DNA from: Falsiroseomonas oleicola
Lineage (GTDB): Bacteria; Pseudomonadota; Alphaproteobacteria; Acetobacterales; Acetobacteraceae
Assembly: GCF_019029495.1 (NCBI RefSeq)
Contig: NZ_JAERQM010000014.1
Span: 1-36,095 of the forward strand
DNA: 36,095 nt
Reading direction: 5' to 3'
Shown: one piece after another, positions 21,342-28,199 of the stretch
How positions within the stretch are numbered: position 1 is the first letter of the stretch
Layout: the number at the start of each line of letters is the position of its first letter
The notes under the pieces: generated by a model
What the model saw: only the letters and a program-made list of their open reading frames with translations
What the model was told of the DNA's origin: nothing
Databases searched by the model: none
Position numbers and translations under genes: made by a program

Positions 21342-23864
21342 TTAAGTTCGTAGGGATATCGGGCGAAATCGGTACGCAGATCCATTCCGATTGAGTTTCT
21401 CTAAAATCGAAGTCGCCTCATTCGGCCCCACGGAAAACTTCCGACGCAACACATCATATATCGCCGCATACTCATTTTGAAGGTTAGTAGCAAAAATACC
21501 CGTATCATCACTTCCAACACAAATGGCCGGCACCGACGCAAAACCGTCGGCGGTCAGATTTAGCCACCGAAAGAGATGATGCTCGTCCAGCCGATCATAA
21601 GAACTGATACGGACATTACTAGTAGGAAGCACCTCAATGGCGATACTTGCATCGGCGAGATTACGCAGTACATTTGCTTGAAGTGTCGTCAACGCGGCCT
21701 CAGTGAGCCAATTTGTTCGAACTTCCATACGCTCATCTAAGCGATTGCCGCGGCGATGCCGCTCACGGTAAATAGAATATGCAAGCGGATGCAGCCTCGC
21801 AGCATCCCCGATCCGCTTCAGTTCCTGGCGCCTTGCGGGAGCATTTAGTCTGCCTGCTTTGTCGTCGGCAGCTGCAGCGATTTCGCCAACGTCGAGTCGG
21901 ATATCACTCCTCCGCTCGAGTTCAAGCACCTCGAGGATGTCAAGCTCGCGAAGCAACCACGCCTGATACAAACTTGCGGCCGAATATTCCGTCTCGTAGA
22001 TCCGGGAAGAAAGATGCGCAATCTGCGTCTGAAGACCTAGAGCTTCTGCAGCAGTCTCTGGACGTGCTGATAGACAAGCATGCGCATATACAAGGTTATC
22101 TAGATGTTCACCTGCAAAAATCATGATTTTCGGCCCGGCTCGGTCTCGCCAGAGGCTAGGATGAATGCCAAGCGCAGTCGCGTGGCCCATTCTGTCGCCT
22201 TTGCCCAACGAGAGGAAAGATTTCGCCTCGTCGCATGCCCGGACTCCCGAAACAAGGTGAACAAAGTCCTCGCCTACGTGGAAAGAAGAATGTTGAAAGC
22301 CATGGCGTCGAAGATACCTGAAAGTGGGCGCAAAGACTTCCGGAGGCGCATGAAGCTCGTTTGCCGCCGCATCGATTCCTCGCAAAATCTGCCGAACGAA
22401 TACGCTACGCTCAGCCGCCTGCCTGACGACCTGGGCCTGCTGCCTCAAGTCGGTCCTTAGCGCCATATTAAGCGCCTGAGGGACACGATCGCGCCCCCTG
22501 CGAGAAGGACGTTTAATGAAATGAACCACGAGGGCTAGCTCGGCATCTGGCCTGCCCGCAGTTGGACGCGAACAACCCGGACAACAAGCTCCTGTAAGGC
22601 AGCCCGGCGCTACACCGCGAAGACCGCGCGCAGCCGCCCGCTTGGGACAACCTCTAAACAAGAGATAGCCGTCAATGATGTGCGCTAGCAGCATCATAAG
22701 ATCTCTTATATCCTTTTTAGGGGCTAGCCGCCCCTCGAGATGCTTCAGCACGCGATGAGGCGGCGCTCCGTTAAGTTGCCTGAAGCGCGCTTCATACGCA
22801 CGCTCGAGATGCTCACGAACTCCAACAAAGGTGTATTTTTGAAACTGATCAAAACCCACTTCGTCAATTTGCTGAACTGAAATGCGAGAAATTTGCGTTT
22901 GAACAAGCATATTAAAATACAGAGCCAAGCCCAACTGAGTTTTCGGCCCGCCCGCCAAACGCAACCCCTGAAACCAGGAATATAGGAATGCGGCCTCGTC
23001 AATGATAGGTGATGATGGCGATCCCGGATGCATTCTTGAAATTGGCCTATAACTAAGAGGTAGTCCAACCGTATCGCTGCACCCATAGTCGGCGAGATCA
23101 GCATTCATGGTTGCCAAAATCGATGCCATTGCAATATCTGTCCGCCTCGCCCTTTTAAGGTCGCTTAAGATGGATGCTGTAATATGCCTTACTCTCCGAG
23201 CCGAACGCAGTCGCCGGTAAATTTCATAGGGAGTTAGCCCCAACTCTAGCTGATCGTAGAATTCACGCGTTGGCTCTCCTGATTTTTGTAGAGCTGCCTT
23301 GAGCTCTCGTAGATATATTTCAGGTGAACGCACCGCATCAGGCCATACAATATCAAGTTCGGTTGAGCCATTTAGATGCATGTGCATTTCGTTCAGGCCT
23401 TCGCGCTCGATAAGGTCCCGAATCTCCGGCTCACAGGTAGAAAGCAGAGCAGAGTCGCCAATCTCGGCTGTTAAATATGCCCTGGGATCAACTTGAAAAT
23501 CTGGCCCATCTCCTTCATCAACCAGAAAGGCGACTAAGACAGCTAGAGGCGAGATCATCGGCAGCAGCTCTTGCCAGTCCACCCACGCTTCGCTTCGAAC
23601 GTGGATTGTCTTCCCGGTTCGCTTAATGAACCGAAACGCCAACGCCGAAAGGATCGCCCACGGAAGTTCGTGTAGCTCCTCGACCTGCCCTAAGCGCTCA
23701 TCTAGATAGTTTTTGTAGAAATGGTCGGCTCTCCTTGTATCGGATCGCCTTTCAGCGACAAACAGACGCCTTCGAACGTCGCGCATAGAAGGGACTGATC
23801 CCTTGCACAACTCCTTAAGTCCGAACGAGTCTGAGAAAGCTCGACGGAAAATGAGCGCGCTCAT
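21342..23864 (-). CDS. rdrB: RdrB, adenosine deaminase subunit of a RADAR anti-phage system
   Basis: An 840-aa deaminase. In RADAR, RdrB forms a large hollow shell and, with RdrA, deaminates adenosine in RNA or nucleotides after infection, which arrests growth. All adenosine-deaminase signatures are visible: the metal-binding H161-M-H163 in M-H-M-H-L-N-G-S, H529-V-G-E532 with the catalytic Glu, R-M-G-H561, the T-S-N motif at 748-750, and D786-D787 in V-G-S-D-D-T-G-I-F followed by E-Y. The length is near 800 aa, far above the roughly 340 aa of housekeeping deaminases, because of long inserts, one with C406, C422, C427, C428 and C431. Starts 7 bases after the rdrA stop. AT-richer than the phage genes on either side, so acquired as cargo. 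Confidence 0.9.
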   Translation of the reverse strand: MSALIFRRAFSDSFGLKELCKGSVPSMRDVRRRLFVAERRSDTRRADHFYKNYLDERLGQVEELHELPWAILSALAFRFIKRTGKTIHVRSEAWVDWQELLPMISPLAVLVAFLVDEGDGPDFQVDPRAYLTAEIGDSALLSTCEPEIRDLIEREGLNEMHMHLNGSTELDIVWPDAVRSPEIYLRELKAALQKSGEPTREFYDQLELGLTPYEIYRRLRSARRVRHITASILSDLKRARRTDIAMASILATMNADLADYGCSDTVGLPLSYRPISRMHPGSPSSPIIDEAAFLYSWFQGLRLAGGPKTQLGLALYFNMLVQTQISRISVQQIDEVGFDQFQKYTFVGVREHLERAYEARFRQLNGAPPHRVLKHLEGRLAPKKDIRDLMMLLAHIIDGYLLFRGCPKRAAARGLRGVAPGCLTGACCPGCSRPTAGRPDAELALVVHFIKRPSRRGRDRVPQALNMALRTDLRQQAQVVRQAAERSVFVRQILRGIDAAANELHAPPEVFAPTFRYLRRHGFQHSSFHVGEDFVHLVSGVRACDEAKSFLSLGKGDRMGHATALGIHPSLWRDRAGPKIMIFAGEHLDNLVYAHACLSARPETAAEALGLQTQIAHLSSRIYETEYSAASLYQAWLLRELDILEVLELERRSDIRLDVGEIAAAADDKAGRLNAPARRQELKRIGDAARLHPLAYSIYRERHRRGNRLDERMEVRTNWLTEAALTTLQANVLRNLADASIAIEVLPTSNVRISSYDRLDEHHLFRWLNLTADGFASVPAICVGSDDTGIFATNLQNEYAAIYDVLRRKFSVGPNEATSILEKLNRNGSAYRFRPISLRT

Positions 23865-23871
23865 TTCTCGG

Positions 23872-26800
23872 CTAGCTCTGCGGGTCTACGTCGTTGCCGC
23901 TGATCCGCACTACGCGACGTCGAACGCCCGAGCGACCTAGCGCCGCAAGCGAAGTGCCGACACGGCCGTCTTGGTCGCTTTGGCCCTGAAGCTGAACGGT
24001 ATTAAGTGCGAAATAGAGGCCAGCGAAGACAGCGCTATTTTCGGCCTTTGGTGATCTAAGGTGAGTTTCCGCAAAAGACGCATCGCCATCCTGCCAAAAA
24101 GAATCTAATCGTGAAGCATAATGCTGGAAGATGCTGTCGTTGGGTTCTTGCGGCCTTGGCACTGCGACTTCCTGTGCCTCGTCTCTTGCAAGGAAATAGG
24201 CCCATAACGGACAAGAGAAAATGAGATCAAAGAACGCAAATTCAGGCGTTTCTAGAAACTCTGCCTTTCCCTCGGAACTGTATACTTCATCCAAAAGTCG
24301 CGCAAATACCGCCCCTGAGGTTACCGGGTTATTTGCAAGACTTCTCCGGGTGTCTATATTGGCTGCACGCAGTGCCTCGTATCCGACAGAATGAAGAAAG
24401 GCGATGACAGTTCGGTGCATAAGGACACCAAGGTATCTTGTTTTTCCGTGAGCCAGTTCGTCGCGCATATTTTGAAAGGAATACGTGAATCTCGTCCACA
24501 TTCGAGAGAGGGTCACAGGTGCCAGAGGGCGTAAAGCGCGGCGCGTGGCGTGCTCGTTCACCCAGTCCACGAGAATATCCTCAACACGCCATCCAGAATG
24601 CGAGGCAAATGGATCTCGATCCTTATCTGCACCAACCTCATCCTCATCATCGAAATCGGCGGGGTCTTCAGACCGTGTTTCGTGAGCTGCGACAGGCGTG
24701 GGATAGCTGCGGACCTGGGAAGAAGATTTTAATATCCTAGCTACTTGATTTAGTCGATCCGATGCAGGCGCAGAAATAACATCGATTAACTCGCCAACGG
24801 TACTTAGGAGGCGTAAAAATGAATAGTTGCCTGACTCTGCGGCTTGCCCACTAACAATTCGATGCATTGGAATTCTCGCCACCAAACCGGAGTTCCGGTC
24901 GAGCCGCTCGGCAAGATCTTCGACGCCGTTGATAAAATATACCTGGAATCCGGCTTCTTTTCCACGGCGCGAATCATAACCCCAGCCCGCTTTTAAAAGC
25001 GACGCATGGTAGCCCCTTAGCGGCGGCGATAATGTTGACAGAACCTGTGCTTGATCCGATTCCACGCGATCTTTAAGCCCCCGAAAAAGATCTCGAGGCA
25101 AAGCTTGTTTGCCATCGTATTCCAAGCCATAAAGCTCCTTAGTCGCAGCATTTCTCTCGCGCACCCGTGTTAATGGGACGCTGGCGCCGCTGAGTCGAAT
25201 TTGAGATATGGTACGACGGATTCCTTCGCGGCCACCTTCTGTAACTTCCCAGGCAGCTAAACGGCTCACGAATTGAAGGCTGCTCTCTACCGTGCCCGCC
25301 GCAAGGTGTGCAAATAAGCGAGGCATACCGTCCGATGCGGCAGCCATGATTTCGCCTCGATCTATTTTTTCTCTAATTACAGCAATTCGGAGCAGATAAT
25401 CCACAGAACGTCCGGGCGAAGCGCGAAATACGCCGTTCAATACAGCCGTCAGATAAAGCGCCACAAGATTTCTATTATCAGCATCAACCGCATCTGGATG
25501 CAGGCGAGCGAGGCTCGTCCACAGTTTGGACTGTGTAAGCCACTCCCCCAAAACCCCAATGATTGCATTGGGGGCGGAGTTACGAGTCTTTTCGATATCT
25601 AGCCCTACGCTCATTAACGCAGTCCAGGCAACGTGGCGAAGCGCGTTCTCCGCCGTACTAAATGCGTCGTTGCTCGGTTGGTTGTCGCCACAAACGTCTA
25701 CAGCCCCGGCTAATATTTGTAGTACGCTTCGGGTTGGCATCTGTAGCAATTGGCGACTCACGAGTTCCAGGTCAGGTTGATAACGGACACCGAGAACCCT
25801 GTCTGATAGCCTCTTGAGAAAAATGCGCAGGTGAATTGGTGAGTTCAATCGCTTTGCTGAAAGTTGAATTTCTCCAATTTCGTCATAATATGAAAGCGGC
25901 TTGAGATCAATTCGGTTTTCGGGTGGCGCCACTTTAACAAGGTACTGGTCCTGAAGAGCCTCGACCATTGAGCCAATTTTGCGAATCAACGATGTTCCAG
26001 GCTCAGCGACCTCCCGCATCTGCTCCGCTCGAAGAAATGCCTCTCCCATTTGGCCCCACTGCTGGCGACGAACGAGAAGCGCATAGAGATTAAGGTCACC
26101 TGATAGTATAATGCGAAGCTGTGGCGTGACGAGATACTTACGAAGTGCCTCAAGCACCGGCCAGCCCCGCTCGAACCAGGTATCCACGTCATCGATGGCT
26201 AGAACGAAGGCATTTACGTCCAAATATCGGGCGGCGGCCCGAACAAAATCGCGGAAACGCCGCTCAAAATCGTGCGCTGCCGATGCGTCTTCTAGACCAC
26301 GATCTAAGACGAAATCTGGGTCAAGCCAATCTTTTGTAGCATCGAGCCCCTCCCCAATGCCGTCGAGCAGAGACAGACCTTGGGCTAACTTTCTTAGCGC
26401 GCTTGCGACAATCACGTATTCATCGGAGCGCCCAGACCGACGCCGGCCATGTTCTGTCGCAATTCTTATACGGTCGATGACTACAATAACAATGTTTTGC
26501 TTTGTTTCAATCAGCGTCGGATCGATGAGGCCGAGGCTATAAAGTTGCGGAGGGGAAGAGTTGGCATTCGAATTACCGGTCAATAACTTCTGGTAGTCAC
26601 CGTGTTGAACCGTATTTAAGATGCTTGCTAGGAACGTTGTTTTTCCTTCTCCTCGGCGAGCAGAGACCAATATCGCGTCGTGGCGACGCCCACGCAGTAC
26701 GTTTAGTGTCAAGGGGCGATTGCCATCCTCGACTCCGTCCCTTGGCTCATCGATGGGGCGAGCCAGTGCACTCAACACTCTGGACCGGGCTTCGCGCTGA

Positions 26801-26880
26801 ATGAAACTCGGAGCTGCGGGCTCAACGCTAGGGTTTCCCACGAGGTCGAGATCGATGTGGATCGTGTCTACATCGCTCAA
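23872..26880 (-). CDS. rdrA: RdrA, P-loop ATPase subunit of a RADAR anti-phage system
   Basis: A 1002-aa ATPase. RdrA assembles into a ring that cooperates with RdrB and is needed for RNA editing or nucleotide deamination in the defence response. Walker A is A-R-R-G-E-G-K80-T-T (74-82), Walker B V-L-A-I-D230-D-V-D (226-233), and a sensor-like R-I-I-L-S-G-D-L-N follows at 256-264. The remainder is a long helical region with no domain I can name, normal for RdrA, whose C-terminal part is thought to contact RdrB. The start is TTG at 26880: AAGGAG lies seven bases upstream and the reading begins S-D-V-D-T-I-H-I-D-L-D. Composition is AT-richer than neighbours. No accessory gene such as a membrane SLATT protein is seen. 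Confidence 0.88.
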   Translation of the reverse strand: MSDVDTIHIDLDLVGNPSVEPAAPSFIQREARSRVLSALARPIDEPRDGVEDGNRPLTLNVLRGRRHDAILVSARRGEGKTTFLASILNTVQHGDYQKLLTGNSNANSSPPQLYSLGLIDPTLIETKQNIVIVVIDRIRIATEHGRRRSGRSDEYVIVASALRKLAQGLSLLDGIGEGLDATKDWLDPDFVLDRGLEDASAAHDFERRFRDFVRAAARYLDVNAFVLAIDDVDTWFERGWPVLEALRKYLVTPQLRIILSGDLNLYALLVRRQQWGQMGEAFLRAEQMREVAEPGTSLIRKIGSMVEALQDQYLVKVAPPENRIDLKPLSYYDEIGEIQLSAKRLNSPIHLRIFLKRLSDRVLGVRYQPDLELVSRQLLQMPTRSVLQILAGAVDVCGDNQPSNDAFSTAENALRHVAWTALMSVGLDIEKTRNSAPNAIIGVLGEWLTQSKLWTSLARLHPDAVDADNRNLVALYLTAVLNGVFRASPGRSVDYLLRIAVIREKIDRGEIMAAASDGMPRLFAHLAAGTVESSLQFVSRLAAWEVTEGGREGIRRTISQIRLSGASVPLTRVRERNAATKELYGLEYDGKQALPRDLFRGLKDRVESDQAQVLSTLSPPLRGYHASLLKAGWGYDSRRGKEAGFQVYFINGVEDLAERLDRNSGLVARIPMHRIVSGQAAESGNYSFLRLLSTVGELIDVISAPASDRLNQVARILKSSSQVRSYPTPVAAHETRSEDPADFDDEDEVGADKDRDPFASHSGWRVEDILVDWVNEHATRRALRPLAPVTLSRMWTRFTYSFQNMRDELAHGKTRYLGVLMHRTVIAFLHSVGYEALRAANIDTRRSLANNPVTSGAVFARLLDEVYSSEGKAEFLETPEFAFFDLIFSCPLWAYFLARDEAQEVAVPRPQEPNDSIFQHYASRLDSFWQDGDASFAETHLRSPKAENSAVFAGLYFALNTVQLQGQSDQDGRVGTSLAALGRSGVRRRVVRISGNDVDPQS

Positions 26881-27203
26881 AGTTCAGCTCCTTTTTGATC
26901 TGATCCGAAATAATACGCTAGTTGCCCATGTTGCGGTAGGCGCTTGGGAGAAAACGGTTCGCACACGTGCCGCATCAGCAATGTCGGCGTCGGAGTAGCA
27001 ATGCGGTCAGGGCGTAGAGGCCGCCACTAGTGTTTGGCGGCCATCAGCCTTCCATCGCGCGTTAGGCTAGTTCATGCTGGCACCGCAGTGCGAGCATGCG
27101 GCAGGATAAGGGCGCAGCCTAAGGCGCGCGAACGTCCTGGTCGGCGCGTCCTTGACATCCGCAGAGCCAGTTGCGCTCAGCCCCCAGGCTCCGTGCACAG
27201 CCG
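26881..27203. other. rdrA upstream region with candidate promoter and hairpin
   Basis: About 320 bases without a supportable gene. On the minus strand TATTAT (26910-26915 as ATAATA on plus) is a good -10 candidate for rdrA, but the -35 is weak. A 7-bp inverted repeat (27019-27025 with 27036-27042) around CACTAGTG may terminate transcription from the gene to the right. The GC shift between phage and RADAR composition lies in this stretch. Confidence 0.45.
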
Positions 27204-27887
27204 TCAGGAGCGCCGATTGCTGAGCCGGCTGCGTGTTGCTCTTCGCGCCTGGGGCGATACTTCACAACGCCCAAAGTAGTCATCCAGCGCGGTCTTCACG
27301 AGGCACGCGATGATCTCCCCCCGCGACTTCTCCGGCGTCGTCTCACCCCAGTAGAAGCTGACGTCGTCCTCCATTCGGTCGTCGAACACCGCCAGCAGCT
27401 GACCGATCACCGCCTGGCGGTCCAGATCCACCACGGAGCCGCGGCGGTAGCGTTCCATCCGCCGCTCCGTCTCCTGGTCAAAGCGATGTTCCACCGCCTC
27501 GGCGACCGGCTCCGGCGGTGCCGGGTCCGGCGGCTCCGGCAGCGGCAATTGCGTGGGCCAGGCGCCGGTCGGCGGGGCGGCGCTGGTGCCAGCCAACGGG
27601 CGCACCGCCTGGCTGCCGCGGCGCACCAGCAGTTCCAACGCCTCGGCATTCGTCAGGCCTGGGGCGTGGCGCAGCCGCCAAGCCTCCACCGTCTCAGTCA
27701 CCACGGCGTCGAGCACCGTCTCCAAGGCCGTTCCCGCCTGTCGGCGCAGGCCGAGGGCGACCAGTCGGCGGATGGCCTCGGCCTCCGTCCCGGCACCTGT
27801 CGCGTGCCGAAAGGCGGCGACCTCGGCCAGCATGCCCTCCTCGAAGGACAGGATTTTGCGGATCGGATAGGCGGCGGGACGGCCCAT
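27204..27887 (-). CDS. ribbon-helix-helix-like hypothetical protein
   Basis: A 227-aa protein. The first 50 residues (R-P-A-A-Y-P-I-R-K-I-L-S-F-E-E-G-M ... E-A-E-A-I-R-R-L-V-A-L-G-L) look like a ribbon-helix-helix DNA-binding domain, followed by a second helical repeat (A-L-E-L-L-V-R-R-G), a proline-rich linker and a C-terminal helical domain ending with K-T-A-L-D-D-Y-F-G. The ATG at 27887 has only a weak AAG-type site. A TTATATCA element touches its start region, and copies recur upstream, which suggests that it represses itself or binds the region as a replication or partition protein. Confidence 0.55.
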   Translation of the reverse strand: MGRPAAYPIRKILSFEEGMLAEVAAFRHATGAGTEAEAIRRLVALGLRRQAGTALETVLDAVVTETVEAWRLRHAPGLTNAEALELLVRRGSQAVRPLAGTSAAPPTGAWPTQLPLPEPPDPAPPEPVAEAVEHRFDQETERRMERYRRGSVVDLDRQAVIGQLLAVFDDRMEDDVSFYWGETTPEKSRGEIIACLVKTALDDYFGRCEVSPQARRATRSRLSNRRS

Positions 27888-28140
27888 TTCTTATATCATT
27901 CCCGGATTGGGCGGCATCAGACGCCCAAAAATGGTGTCGACTTATATCACAAACTCGGGCGAATGATGTACCGAATTCGACGTGGTGGCGGGCTTGCAGC
28001 GAGGATCATCAGGCCGGCTGGGGGGGAGGAGTAGGCCGAAAGTCCAGGTACTACCGTAATATGGTGGGAAGATTCCGAAGGGGAGGGGGGTTGCGCCCTG
28101 CGCCTTTGCGCCCTGAGTTTCTTATATCATTATTATATCA
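27887..28140. repeat. four TTATATCA elements upstream of the ribbon-helix-helix gene
   Basis: Exact copies of TTATATCA at 27891-27898, 27942-27949, 28122-28129 and 28133-28140. Two of them share the longer 14-base sequence TTTCTTATATCATT (27887-27900 and 28118-28131). In a GC-rich phage these AT-rich iterated words stand out, as operators or as replication iterons. Confidence 0.7.
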
Positions 28141-28180
28141 ATGATGTCGAAAACAAAAGGCGCAAAGGCGCAGGGCGCAA
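28091..28180. repeat. perfect 22-bp inverted repeat with AT-rich centre
   Basis: The arms 28091-28112 and 28159-28180 are exact reverse complements (22 of 22); each contains the words TTGCGCC, CTGCGCC and TTTGCGCC, so each arm is itself repetitive. The 46-base spacer is AT-rich and carries two TTATATCA elements and a small ATCATT/AATGAT dyad. Located between the primase-helicase-like gene and the ribbon-helix-helix gene, it looks like a replication origin or regulatory element. Confidence 0.8.
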
Positions 28181-28199
28181 GGGGGTTTCCCTTATTCTC

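Noticed and set aside
21342-23864. rdrB as an ordinary purine-salvage adenosine deaminase
   Set aside because: It is more than twice the usual length, carries large inserts and is coupled to a 1002-aa ATPase, all features of RADAR.
26801-26998. A 65-codon plus-strand frame at the rdrA start
   Set aside because: Overlaps the rdrA start and its control region, has no ribosome site and no recognisable pattern.
28091-28180. The long inverted repeat as a plain terminator
   Set aside because: The spacer is 46 bases with structured iterons and no U tract follows on either strand.
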